Shown here: positions 23,314 to 32,286 of the stretch, piece after piece
How positions within the stretch are numbered: the stretch's first letter is position 1
Layout of the letters: each line of letters opens with the position of its first letter
Source of the DNA: Lachnospiraceae bacterium
GTDB lineage: Bacteria > Bacillota > Clostridia > Lachnospirales > Lachnospiraceae
Reading direction: 5' to 3'
Length of the DNA stretch: 64,000 nucleotides
Assembly: GCA_016280395.1 (NCBI GenBank)
Contig: JAEEGQ010000129.1
Coordinates: forward strand, 1-64,000
The notes under the pieces: model-generated
What the model saw: the letters and a program-made list of their open reading frames with translations, nothing else
The model's database searches: none
Told to the model about the DNA's origin: nothing
Made by a program: the position numbers and the translations under genes

Positions 23314-26262
23314 TTAAACGGGCGGATTGACATATTTATTGTATGCATCCTCTAAGGCTTTTTGAATCTGCTCCCTTGTGGCATTAAGATACTCGGGACG
23401 ATTTTCCGGAGTACCGATCTCCTTCCCAAAGAATTCTTCTACCTCATTTTGAATCTCGACCTGATCAGGTCCGCCATTGCTTGAGAAAAGGGCTCCTGCG
23501 TAAGAGGGTATTCTGGTAATAGCAAATTCCTTTTGACTGACGGGATCATTTTTCTTGGCCACGTACTTCCCTATATCCCTCTTTATTACAGGATCATTCA
23601 GCCGTGCCCTTTCGTCAATATAGTCCCCAATAGACTTGTTGAAGTCTTCAACAGTAAACTGTGTGCCATATTGCCGGTTTAAAGAATCAAGCACAGCGTT
23701 AGCCTTTTGATTAGCGTATTGTGTATTCAGCTTCACTGGCTTCTCTTCAAGATGTGACGGCCTTATATATGGTACGTTGGCTTTTGCATTGGCAGCTCTC
23801 TTTTTCGCCCATTCGGAGTAGTTATCTACATCCTCAGCAACTCCCCTGCCGATAGCAAGACCGCCCATTTCACCGACCCCTGCTCCAGCGCTTGCTCCGA
23901 GCATTGTCATCATTCCCGAAGCCGACGGACCGAGCATGGATCCCGCAGCAAAGCCGTAAGTACCGCCAATAACTCCGCCTGCGGCAAGGCCTAATCCTCC
24001 GCCAACGGCCTCAAACTGGTTATACCGGGCTTTCTGACGATACAGTTCCGCTTTCTGCTCGTGTGAGAGTGCGTTAAATATCTCGGGGTTCTCAAAGTTG
24101 TTCCTGTTGGCGTATTTGCCATAGATGGCACGGACTTCCGCCTCCTGCCTTGCCACATCCGCCTCAAGGGACTTGTTACGGCTTTCTGTCGCATTATTCT
24201 TTAAGATGGCATTGAAATCCGCATGGGCGCGCTCATTAACACGCATCTCCTCGATCGGCAAGCCTTTATTTCTGGCGCTGTCGATGATCTGAGCATTTGA
24301 GAGCGCAAGCTGATAGTCTCCTGCCGTTTTGTAATTCAGTTTCTCGAGCGGCTCAGGCCCGGCACCTCTCCTTGCAGCGGGAGAAGTACTTGAAATATAT
24401 CCGCTGTGTGACAGCGATGATCCCACGGCACCGCTTTCGCTGCTTTCGGCCTTCGCAAGTTCAAGCTCCCTATTGGCACTTCTCTTATCCTCTGCGGCCT
24501 GTCTTCCGTTGGTGATGACTCTGTTGGCTCCGTTGCGGGCAGTACGAACAAGACCGCCGGCTGCCCTTCCTGCCATCATAAGTGCGCCTACGCCGAGCAT
24601 TTCAGATCCTGCTCCCGCGCCTATACCGAGAAGCCTTCTGATGACTCCCCTGGAGGGTATGATCGCATAGCACATGAATATGCGCAGAAGCTCCGGCGCA
24701 TGCAGTTCAGCCGCTATTACAGGCATGTGCAACAGCACACAGTCGATTACCGGCGTTGCTACCGTTCCGATAACATAATTAAACCATGTCCCAATGAGCT
24801 TCTTATCTTTGAAGGATAGCAAAAGGAACAGCGGGAAGAACGCAAACACGATCGTCAGGCTGCAAGCTGCCGCAATATATACCACGGCAAAGTAAATCGA
24901 CAGGATGACAAAGCCGAAATACATGCATCCATCAAGGAAATTGGCATAATTATCTGTGGCAATGCCATAGTACAAAGCTGTTAATCCTTTAATCTGTTCA
25001 TCTGAGGCAAATTGATTGAGAGTTTTTCCCAGTATAGAGAGCAGGACGTCCTTGAAGTAAACGATAAAATCGACAATTACCGGCGTTGCGTATAATGCTA
25101 TGAGAGCGATGATCGCATATACCACATTGCTCTTTAGCGTATCCTTTACCCTGGGAGAATGTGTGATAGCACCTTTTACGATAAGGAACAGACCGGCGAT
25201 GATTATACCAAGAACTATCAGTGACCTTAACGTTGTGTAAACAACGGCACCTATCACTCCGTATACGTTCTTGAACTCCAGCTCGAACTGGAACGAATTT
25301 ACGGCTACAGGTGTTGCACCGCCTGAAGCCACTCGTCCGAAGATAATGGTCTGGATATCGACGCCATTATGCGACAGCTTATTGTAGATATTCGTTCCGG
25401 TCCTTACGATGAGATTAGTCAAAGACTTCTCGACGCCCTTTGACTTTTCCTCAACGTCCGCTAGACTGTAGATCCTGTATGTATTTAGGCTTTCGATCGC
25501 ATTTGTGAAATTGCTGTATAGTGTGTCAAGGTTGTTGGCCCAGGAAGGATCCGCCGTTATGCTATCCTTCGTAGCAGAAGGAGCCGTGACATACGGGTTT
25601 CTTGCCAGATTCGTGCACCAGTGCGGATAAGGTTCTTCATAATCATACTCCACATAGTATGCTAGTACGTCTGCGGCCTTTAATTCATCATAAAGGTACT
25701 TATACGTCCAGTATCCGGGCTTTGATCTGAAATCGTCAGCTAAGATACCGTACTTTGCAGTGATCGATGTGGTAGCTTGATTGAGAAGCAGATTCTTCCA
25801 GTTCTCAACATTGTTTGCCATGTCGTCGTTGGTCACGCGCTGCATAAGGATCGTATAGCCCGTGTCTCCGGGATCTTTATTATATTCTTTAATGTACCCG
25901 GAAAGATTATATGCATAGGCATTGAGGTTACTTATATAATACCTATATGCATCGATAATCGTAGTGAAAGAACTGCGATCCGATACTCCTGAAAGATCAG
26001 TGTATTTTACTAGATTCTCAAGATTATTACACATCACGAGCAAATCTCTACTCATTTTTTCTAGGTCAAACCCCGGGATCGTTAGTTCATCAAATGAATC
26101 CGGGAGAAGGCCTATGCCGCCGTCAGTCCAGTAAATAGACTCGTCTTTGATCCAGCTCCTTCCAAAGAGCCCGGCAGACACGGTATGGATGGGTGTCATG
26201 CATAAAGCGAACACAGTCAGAAATAAGACTGCGGTCATGCGTTTAAACAGGATACCATGCAT
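23314..26262 (-). CDS. VirB6/TrbL-like T4SS channel protein
   Basis: About 982 residues. A signal peptide (MTAVLFLTVFALCMTPIHTV) leads a 330-residue extracellular domain. Five or more membrane segments follow (IGAVVYTTLRSLIVLGIIIA; VVYAIIALIALYATPVIVDF; MYFGFVILSIYFAVVYIAA), then a long cytoplasmic tail with a Gly/Ala-rich segment (GGGLGLAAGGVIGGTYGF). This is the plan of VirB6/TrbL proteins that form the inner-membrane channel. GGGAG supports the start at 26262; an ATG at 26295 with GAGG is an alternative. It directly follows the VirB4 ATPase gene. Confidence 0.8.
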   Translation of the reverse strand: MHGILFKRMTAVLFLTVFALCMTPIHTVSAGLFGRSWIKDESIYWTDGGIGLLPDSFDELTIPGFDLEKMSRDLLVMCNNLENLVKYTDLSGVSDRSSFTTIIDAYRYYISNLNAYAYNLSGYIKEYNKDPGDTGYTILMQRVTNDDMANNVENWKNLLLNQATTSITAKYGILADDFRSKPGYWTYKYLYDELKAADVLAYYVEYDYEEPYPHWCTNLARNPYVTAPSATKDSITADPSWANNLDTLYSNFTNAIESLNTYRIYSLADVEEKSKGVEKSLTNLIVRTGTNIYNKLSHNGVDIQTIIFGRVASGGATPVAVNSFQFELEFKNVYGVIGAVVYTTLRSLIVLGIIIAGLFLIVKGAITHSPRVKDTLKSNVVYAIIALIALYATPVIVDFIVYFKDVLLSILGKTLNQFASDEQIKGLTALYYGIATDNYANFLDGCMYFGFVILSIYFAVVYIAAACSLTIVFAFFPLFLLLSFKDKKLIGTWFNYVIGTVATPVIDCVLLHMPVIAAELHAPELLRIFMCYAIIPSRGVIRRLLGIGAGAGSEMLGVGALMMAGRAAGGLVRTARNGANRVITNGRQAAEDKRSANRELELAKAESSESGAVGSSLSHSGYISSTSPAARRGAGPEPLEKLNYKTAGDYQLALSNAQIIDSARNKGLPIEEMRVNERAHADFNAILKNNATESRNKSLEADVARQEAEVRAIYGKYANRNNFENPEIFNALSHEQKAELYRQKARYNQFEAVGGGLGLAAGGVIGGTYGFAAGSMLGPSASGMMTMLGASAGAGVGEMGGLAIGRGVAEDVDNYSEWAKKRAANAKANVPYIRPSHLEEKPVKLNTQYANQKANAVLDSLNRQYGTQFTVEDFNKSIGDYIDERARLNDPVIKRDIGKYVAKKNDPVSQKEFAITRIPSYAGALFSSNGGPDQVEIQNEVEEFFGKEIGTPENRPEYLNATREQIQKALEDAYNKYVNPPV

Positions 26263-26303
26263 AGCGTTCTTCTCCCTTCTATAAATATTCTTCATTGGTT
26301 GCC

Positions 26304-28616
26304 TCAGGCGTATTGTTCATCGAACATTTGTTCGAGTTGCTGTTTTTGTATCGCCACATCTGTTTCGGCGAAGTAGGCCTCGGTTTCCTTCAGATAATCG
26401 ACCTTTAGGAATATAACTTTAGAGTCGTTGTCTATCAGACACACTTCTCCTTTGTGGCTCTTATCCTCAATATCATTGGGATCCCCGCCAAGGGAGATTA
26501 TCTTGCTAACCATTGAGGGTGTGAGAGCCGGATGTTTGAGCAGGTAATCCCTGTCAAGTCCCGACTGTTTCAGCATGAATACGGAGCTTACGTTCTTCAG
26601 TATCGTCTCGGAATTATTATCCTTCTCGTCAGTGAAGCTAAAGTCTCGGTAAGCCTGTGTACAGATCCACATCGACGCGTTATTCTTACGCGCTGTACGT
26701 ACCTGATCTACCAAGAATCTTCTCGAAGCCTTGTAAGGGAACATTCTGTGTGCCTCGTCGATTATGAGTACGATCTTCTGTGCGTTCCTTACATTCTCCG
26801 AGTTCTTCTTGATGAAGTTCTCGATCAGATAGTTCATTGCCACCTGCTGGCCGATCAGCTTGTCTTCCTTCGGAAGGTCGCTTAAGTCGATATTGATGAA
26901 CGGTGTGTTTCTTGTTACGTGCATAGTGGACTGCCCGTCAAAATACCCCCTTGCGCCTCTTACGCGCTTTACATTCTTGCCGGCAGCGACAGCCGCTACG
27001 TAAGCCTCCTGTGAGATCGGCTGTAACGTGTCCCCATCAAACGTAAGGTCATCGACCATATCCGAGAGCGAATCAACGAGCATCTGGTATGCCAGTGCAT
27101 GATACTCGTTCTTGTTGTCCCGCTGACGTCTGAGTATCCACATATACATATCTGACATAGTGGGAAGGTCTTTCTTTATCCTGTTGCCTTCAAAATCGGT
27201 CTCGTCAGTGAACAGCGTTGCGGGCTTTTCGTCTATAATGCCCTTTGACTCATACAGTTTACGGATACACTCCGAAAGGATGGATTCCATGGATGTTGCG
27301 AGCGAAAAATCGGGCATTTCCTTCGTCCCGACGATAGCGGTCATCAGAATGTTCCTGACATCCGCAATCTTATCTAAAAGATGGAGTCTTGGAGTCTCTT
27401 TGCCGAGTTTATGGTCGATCTCGAGCTGCTCGTCCACTTCAAAGATATTCAGTTTGTTCGACGATCTGGCCTTTAACTGGAAATTGATACCGCCAAGCGT
27501 ATCGCATAGCCTTGCATACTCTCCCCTGCCGCCGCTCTTCTCGGTATCGATGCACGCAAAACGATATCCGAATGGCTCAAGTCGGCTTGCAAGTATCTTG
27601 ATCGTACAGGATTTTCCCGTACCGACTGCACCGACAAATACGGCACTGTATCCGTTGTGGCTCTTTGCATAGGGGTCAAAGAGTATAGGCTCTCCGGTAA
27701 GCAGGTTCCTGCCGATCGGGACACCTTCGGGATGTGAAAAGAAGGTGTTCGTGTGGTTGAACAGCGTTGCAACGCCATATTTGTCAAACGGATGGAACTT
27801 TATGGGCAGCGAGTTAAGCAAGCCCAAAGCACCCGCATTTACCCTGTTGCAGGGGGAATTTGAAAGATATGCCTCTGCCTGCATGCCATAGCACGAGCAG
27901 ATCTCAAGGCTTCTTTCCTTTCCAGCGGAGATGAACAGCATGGTCTTTGCGTTTAACTGTTCGAGTGAGTCGGCAACCAGCGAGAACAGGAACCCGATAT
28001 AATAGATGCTGTTCTTTCCGGTCTCTATCTGCGACGCCCACTCCTCATCTCTCGCGAGGATCTGCATCATCTTTCTCTTGCGGTTGCTGTTTCCGGCGTT
28101 TTGCGCGCCGATGACTTCGGCCTCATCCGATATTATCTTCTTATCAAGGAGCCTTTCTGCCTTGCCATCCATCATGGCTTCCTCGAATACTGTCGATGTG
28201 ACACCCGGGAAATTAAACAGGGTCGCAAAGGTATCGGCAAATACGATGGTCTTAGGTACTGACTCAATATAGAAGCTCCTGATATATACGCCATGACCCG
28301 CGTCCCAGATAACGAGGTGGTCCATTTTATTAGGGTCTATGCCGTCGGGGGCCAGCTGGTCCGCCAGTCTGTCGGGAGAGAGGATGTCCCTGCTCGTGTC
28401 TTCCTCAAAAGGATCGATGCGGGGATCATCTGCAGGGCGGAGGTTTGATGACGTAACGCCCGAGGATCCGATCTTTTTTATCTTCTGTTTCTTGTCATTT
28501 CCTTTTTTACCGTTCTCTTTATTCTTTCCCCCGCCGCTGTTACTGCTTATATACCAGACAAGTGCAACTGCAAACGCAATGGCAAGGGCTATCATGAACA
28601 GAATCTTACCAATCAT
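26304..28616 (-). CDS. virB4: VirB4-family ATPase (C-terminal motor part)
   Basis: 770 residues. An N-terminal membrane segment (MIALAIAFAVALVWYI) and a basic linker precede the VirB4 middle domain, then the RecA-like motor: Walker A GAVGTGKS near residue 327, Walker B KIVLIIDEAHRMF near 612, and the RTARKNNASMWICTQ motif that follows in VirB4/TraC. It powers pilus or channel assembly in conjugation. Unusually, the VirB4 N-terminal beta domain seems to be the separate upstream gene, whose stop overlaps this start. The extra membrane anchor is also atypical. Confidence 0.85.
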   Translation of the reverse strand: MIGKILFMIALAIAFAVALVWYISSNSGGGKNKENGKKGNDKKQKIKKIGSSGVTSSNLRPADDPRIDPFEEDTSRDILSPDRLADQLAPDGIDPNKMDHLVIWDAGHGVYIRSFYIESVPKTIVFADTFATLFNFPGVTSTVFEEAMMDGKAERLLDKKIISDEAEVIGAQNAGNSNRKRKMMQILARDEEWASQIETGKNSIYYIGFLFSLVADSLEQLNAKTMLFISAGKERSLEICSCYGMQAEAYLSNSPCNRVNAGALGLLNSLPIKFHPFDKYGVATLFNHTNTFFSHPEGVPIGRNLLTGEPILFDPYAKSHNGYSAVFVGAVGTGKSCTIKILASRLEPFGYRFACIDTEKSGGRGEYARLCDTLGGINFQLKARSSNKLNIFEVDEQLEIDHKLGKETPRLHLLDKIADVRNILMTAIVGTKEMPDFSLATSMESILSECIRKLYESKGIIDEKPATLFTDETDFEGNRIKKDLPTMSDMYMWILRRQRDNKNEYHALAYQMLVDSLSDMVDDLTFDGDTLQPISQEAYVAAVAAGKNVKRVRGARGYFDGQSTMHVTRNTPFINIDLSDLPKEDKLIGQQVAMNYLIENFIKKNSENVRNAQKIVLIIDEAHRMFPYKASRRFLVDQVRTARKNNASMWICTQAYRDFSFTDEKDNNSETILKNVSSVFMLKQSGLDRDYLLKHPALTPSMVSKIISLGGDPNDIEDKSHKGEVCLIDNDSKVIFLKVDYLKETEAYFAETDVAIQKQQLEQMFDEQYA

Positions 28617-29821
28617 CAGAGAATGAAACCTCCTTCCCCGTTAGTCTCGTATTCTTCATTACTTTCGGGTTCATAAGCCTCATTATCGGCAGGAGCACCG
28701 TCCTCATGCTGAAAGTGTTCAAGGTTCTCGGTGTTCTTGGCGGATGCTTCCTGTTCAGGGGCTTTTGTGGCCTCTTTACCTTCTTCATCCTCGGGGATAT
28801 AGAAGGACGGCTCTTCCACGACATCTTCTTCGGGCGCTTTTTCTTTTTCGCTTTGTTCCGACTGCTGCATGGCCCTCATGATGTCCTCAGCCGCGATCGC
28901 CTCTTCATAATTCCTTCTCGCCCTGTCAAACGAACGCTTGCCTGAAACGATCCTCTCTTCTACATTGTTATCTGCAAGAGTCTTAAAGGTATCCGATGAC
29001 CAGGGATGGAAATGACGATAGAAAAGATCGAATAATTCCTTTTCGCCGTCTCTTTGAACTTTTACGTTTGCACCGGAGAGTGCATGGCGCAGTCGTTCTT
29101 CCTGCTTATCGAGCTCCTCTTTGGCCCTCTCGAATATCTCCTTTTCAGTGACATCGGGCGGGAAATCCCGAGGATCAAATGTCCAGTCAAAGATGTAGCG
29201 CTCTTCCTGAATAGGGGTAGCTTCTCTACCGGACATAATCTTCTGGTAGTTGATAAGGGATTCAAGGTGCTTTAACTTCCACTCATTGGTGTCCAGCTGT
29301 CTCTTGATATCGCTTAAGGTCTTCTGATATAAGATCTTCTCATCTTCCGACTGAGAATCACGGAAAAGCTTGACGTAATTGGTGAACTGCTCATAAAGCA
29401 GGCTCTGTTCCGCGTACTTCTTGTTGTACAGCTCAGTATGCCTCTTGATCGGCGCTGTCAGGTCAACAGCTGCGCTGTCGATCCTTAAGGAGATCTGCTT
29501 CTGTATGATGTTTACGAAGTTGAGGTATCCTTCCTGAGTCCTTAGCTTCTCGTCAATGACGGATGAGAAATAATCAAAACCCTTACAGTTGATCGATGCA
29601 ACAAACCGGTTTTCGCCTTTTATCTTAACTACGTTTCCGTAGATGGCTTCAATGGGGATAAATTCTGCGCAATCCCTTAACTTACCTGGCTTATCGTCCG
29701 TATCGACCTTGATCCGGGAACTGCCCTTTCTGAAGAATTTCAGATAAGCAAGTATGGCTACAGCAATGGTTATTGCTATAACGATCAGAACTTTCAGCGT
29801 GTTTATAAGCCCTGTAAACAT
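28616..29821 (-). CDS. membrane protein resembling the VirB4 N-terminal domain
   Basis: 401 residues. Membrane segment at 10-30 (LKVLIVIAITIAVAILAYL), then DCAEFIPIEAIYGNVVKIKG and FVASINCKGFDYFSSVIDEK, the strand pattern of the VirB4/TrbE N-terminal domain, then coiled coil (LLYEQFTNYVKLF; EIFERAKEELDKQEERL) and an acidic tail. It ends one base into the start of the ATPase gene. I infer that VirB4 is split into two membrane-anchored subunits here; similarity is by eye. GGAGGG precedes the start. Confidence 0.6.
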   Translation of the reverse strand: MFTGLINTLKVLIVIAITIAVAILAYLKFFRKGSSRIKVDTDDKPGKLRDCAEFIPIEAIYGNVVKIKGENRFVASINCKGFDYFSSVIDEKLRTQEGYLNFVNIIQKQISLRIDSAAVDLTAPIKRHTELYNKKYAEQSLLYEQFTNYVKLFRDSQSEDEKILYQKTLSDIKRQLDTNEWKLKHLESLINYQKIMSGREATPIQEERYIFDWTFDPRDFPPDVTEKEIFERAKEELDKQEERLRHALSGANVKVQRDGEKELFDLFYRHFHPWSSDTFKTLADNNVEERIVSGKRSFDRARRNYEEAIAAEDIMRAMQQSEQSEKEKAPEEDVVEEPSFYIPEDEEGKEATKAPEQEASAKNTENLEHFQHEDGAPADNEAYEPESNEEYETNGEGGFIL

Positions 29822-29826
29822 CTACT

Positions 29827-30192
29827 TTAGCCCTCCTTATCCTGCTTGGTAAAAATATCGTAATTCTTTATATAAGTGCAGCGGGTAAGCTTTCTGAACA
29901 CCTTCCGTAAGATGATCGCATAAAGATACTGTCCGCCTCCGGTATACGGATAGACCTGTGGAGGCAGAACGATAGCGGTTAAAAGATATGCGATAAGACC
30001 TAAAACAGCCCATACTAGCGCTCCGATGAGCGGATGTCCAAGGCCCTTTAGGATAAGGAATATCACGATACCCGGGATGCTTGCGATGCAGATGGCCAAA
30101 AGGTTCTTTACCGACAGGTATTTAAACCATTTCTCCTCATTCTTTAAGAGGTCGCCCGGTGTCTCATGCTCAAGTTGGTCAAGATTGTTCAT
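29827..30192 (-). CDS. prgI: PrgI-family T4SS protein
   Basis: 121 residues with two close membrane segments (LLAICIASIPGIVIFLIL and LIGALVWAVLGLIAYLLTAI) followed by the PrgI-type LPPQVYPYTGGGQYL and a basic end. PrgI proteins are small inner-membrane partners (VirB3-like) encoded just before VirB4 in Gram-positive conjugation systems, as here. AAGGGGG precedes the ATG. Confidence 0.8.
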   Translation of the reverse strand: MNNLDQLEHETPGDLLKNEEKWFKYLSVKNLLAICIASIPGIVIFLILKGLGHPLIGALVWAVLGLIAYLLTAIVLPPQVYPYTGGGQYLYAIILRKVFRKLTRCTYIKNYDIFTKQDKEG

Positions 30193-30205
30193 AGTCTCTG
30201 CCCCC

Positions 30206-30508
30206 TTAAATTGTCAGCAATATACCAAGTACCAGGCTCATCAGAAACGAGAAACCAAAGATGAGAATGATCAGGAATACCTTTCCCGTTATGATATCCT
30301 TAATCTCCGCTTTCTCATGGGGATGAGCTATGGCATATCTGATAAATGCTATGACTAAGGTGATGGCAGCACCAAGGAGGCCCACTACCTGCAGCGTGAT
30401 ATATATGGAACTGAAGATGGAGCCGTATTCTGCCGCTATCTGTTCCATCGTATCAGCCGAGTTGCCGAGGTAATACCACGGATTATATTTGTTATAAACA
30501 TCTTCCAT
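30206..30508 (-). CDS. small T4SS membrane protein (100 aa)
   Basis: Two membrane segments (VVGLLGAAITLVIAFIRYA and VFLIILIFGFSFLMSLVLGI) around a cytoplasmic loop with HPHEKAEIKD. VirB2/TrbC-like topology without a clear signal peptide. GGAGG at good spacing. Located between the pilin-like genes and prgI. Confidence 0.65.
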   Translation of the reverse strand: MEDVYNKYNPWYYLGNSADTMEQIAAEYGSIFSSIYITLQVVGLLGAAITLVIAFIRYAIAHPHEKAEIKDIITGKVFLIILIFGFSFLMSLVLGILLTI

Positions 30509-30526
30509 TTTGGACCTCCGATATGT

Positions 30527-30850
30527 TTACTTGGAAATGCTTGACTGGACAATGTAAGCGATAAGGTCAATGATCGCAAGCACGCCGAAAACGGCGGCAC
30601 CTGCCACAAGTATCCTTACCATCTTATCTTTTCCTTCCGAACGGGATCTTGGATCACCGCTCAACTTGATCGCAGCCAGTACAAATGCTATCGCAAGGAC
30701 CGCGATGGCAAAAACGGATACAAGATGAAATGCGGATGCCCCGACCTGTGAGATGGCCTTACGGGCCTCACCCGTGACATCGTTCTTCTTATACCCGTTC
30801 TCCAGTATGTCCTGGATCTTCTTCGCAGTTTCGTTTAAGAATGGTATCAT
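30527..30850 (-). CDS. small T4SS membrane protein (107 aa)
   Basis: Helical N-terminus (FLNETAKKIQDILENGYKK), then two membrane segments (FHLVSVFAIAVLAIAFVLAA and ILVAGAAVFGVLAIIDLIA) with a charged loop (SGDPRSRSEGKDK), the same plan as the pilin-like proteins upstream. The start at 30850 has AGGTGG six bases before it; an ATG at 30871 overlaps the previous gene. Confidence 0.65.
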   Translation of the reverse strand: MIPFLNETAKKIQDILENGYKKNDVTGEARKAISQVGASAFHLVSVFAIAVLAIAFVLAAIKLSGDPRSRSEGKDKMVRILVAGAAVFGVLAIIDLIAYIVQSSISK

Positions 30851-30860
30851 TGTTATCCAC

Positions 30861-31703
30861 CTATTTTTCACGGATCGTTTTGTTGTTAAAATCTATGATA
30901 AATCTGGTTCCCGTAAGAGTATTGTCCGAATCGCTATAAGTATAGTCGTTATACGGCTCTCCGTTATCCTTTAGCACATGATGCTTTTCGGTATATAAGA
31001 GGATGCAGGCTTCGCCATAAGCATTTGCTATCACGACGCTTCCGGGATTCATGGAGGACCTGATTATTTTAGCCTCGGTAAGCCACTTTTTTATCTCGTT
31101 CCTCTTATAATATCCCGATGAATAGGGCTTTATAGGTGCCAGCTCAGGCTTTAAGTTGACAAGGTCATAGCAGGCTGCGCGTATCGCCTGATAATCCATT
31201 GCCGCGATATCGGCTGTCTTAATATCTGAGAGTGCCTGTTCATATTCTGAACGGATGATTCCGGTCGAGATACCGCTCGCTATGTACTGTGAAAATGAGA
31301 GGACTCCGATGGACGCGAACATGAATACCCCGCCAAGGACCGTGAGCGCAAGTTTGGTCTTTGACCTCTCCCTGTTTTCCGCCCGTTTTGATGTAATGCC
31401 GACAGCCGCTATGATGATGGATACCACCAGCACGAATACAGCGATGTATTTTACTAGCTGATAGATCTGGGCGGTTATGTCCTTTACGATATGTTCGGCG
31501 TCGCTAAACACGTCATCGCCCTTATCACTGAAAAGTTCGTATATGCTCTCCCCGCCGATATCCGCCATGGCATGCGCTTTTACTGTAGGAGCAAATAAAC
31601 AGATAAGCAGAAGGATAAAAAACACAAAAATCCGGAAGGAACGCCCCGAAAAGGGACGTCCTTCCTTTATTTTTTGTGTCATCACAGTAATGGTTGACCT
31701 CAT
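30861..31703 (-). CDS. pilin-like protein with C-terminal extension (paralogue of next gene)
   Basis: 280 residues. Signal peptide (FRIFVFFILLLICLFAPTVK, cleavage near AHAMA), then two membrane segments (VKYIAVFVLVVSIIIAAVG; LTVLGGVFMFASIGVLSF) that align with those of the 138-aa protein encoded just upstream, and about 150 extra C-terminal residues (GYYKRNEIKKWLTEAKII). The ATG overlaps the upstream stop (TGATG). It appears to be a duplicated VirB2/TrbC-like subunit that gained an extracellular domain. Confidence 0.65.
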   Translation of the reverse strand: MRSTITVMTQKIKEGRPFSGRSFRIFVFFILLLICLFAPTVKAHAMADIGGESIYELFSDKGDDVFSDAEHIVKDITAQIYQLVKYIAVFVLVVSIIIAAVGITSKRAENRERSKTKLALTVLGGVFMFASIGVLSFSQYIASGISTGIIRSEYEQALSDIKTADIAAMDYQAIRAACYDLVNLKPELAPIKPYSSGYYKRNEIKKWLTEAKIIRSSMNPGSVVIANAYGEACILLYTEKHHVLKDNGEPYNDYTYSDSDNTLTGTRFIIDFNNKTIREK

Positions 31704-32119
31704 CAGCCGCCTGTCGCAGCTCCTGCATTCTGGAGTGCTGCCGAGAAGCTGTTGCCGAGGTTCTGTGCAAATACAAGGATACCGATGGCTGCAAAAACAA
31801 CGATCGCACCGAGTACAAGCATCACGATCTGAGACTTGGCAAGCTCCTTCTTCTGCGCATTGCTGCTTCCGAGCTGAACGGCTGCAATGATGATGCCGAC
31901 AACGAGCATGAAGATAGCCGAGTATCTGACGATTGCCGTTGCTTCTGCTGCAAGGCCCTTTATCGTATCTGTAACGGCGCCAAGAGTGTTCGTCGTTTTT
32001 TTGTCAAGAAACCCTGTGTAATCGTCGTCAGCAAGAACCTGCGTCACTACTCCGCCCAAAGACATGGAAATGGTAAGAAACGCGCCCATTACCTTCTTAG
32101 GAACATTCTGTAACTTCAT
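31703..32119 (-). CDS. VirB2/TrbC-like pilin subunit candidate
   Basis: 138 residues. Signal peptide (VMGAFLTISMSLGGVVTQVL, cleavage near ADDD), a short exposed region, and two membrane segments (YSAIFMLVVGIIIAAVQL; IVMLVLGAIVVFAAIGILVF) around a basic loop, the standard VirB2/TrbC layout. It is the first gene of the T4SS operon, with AGGAGG before the ATG and the shared promoter 56 bases upstream. Confidence 0.7.
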   Translation of the reverse strand: MKLQNVPKKVMGAFLTISMSLGGVVTQVLADDDYTGFLDKKTTNTLGAVTDTIKGLAAEATAIVRYSAIFMLVVGIIIAAVQLGSSNAQKKELAKSQIVMLVLGAIVVFAAIGILVFAQNLGNSFSAALQNAGAATGG

Positions 32120-32174
32120 TCTTTTTTCCTCCTGTTTGTTGTATAAACCCCTCCTACCGGGTCTACTACCTTCG

Positions 32175-32202
32175 ATTATCTGCGAATTCGTTTCGTAAGC
32201 AA
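32175..32202 (-). promoter_or_regulatory. element-wide promoter of the T4SS operon
   Basis: Minus strand: TTGCTTACGAA (32192-32202), 16-base spacer, -10 GATAAT (32175-32180). Spacer sequence is nearly identical to the copy at 12550 (both contain GAATTCG). No leader RNA or terminator follows. Confidence 0.75.
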
Positions 32203-32230
32203 CAGGAAAATCAAGATTTTTTCAAAAAAA

Positions 32231-32273
32231 TAAAAAAACCGTCCCACCGCCCAGAACAGGCAGCGAAACGGTT
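32231..32273 (-). terminator. terminator of the clamp-loader operon
   Basis: Minus strand: AACCGT and ACGGTT arms with inner GC pairs, followed by a run of T residues. It lies 14 bases past the dnaX stop. Confidence 0.75.
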
Positions 32274-32286
32274 ATAAAACAATGGC

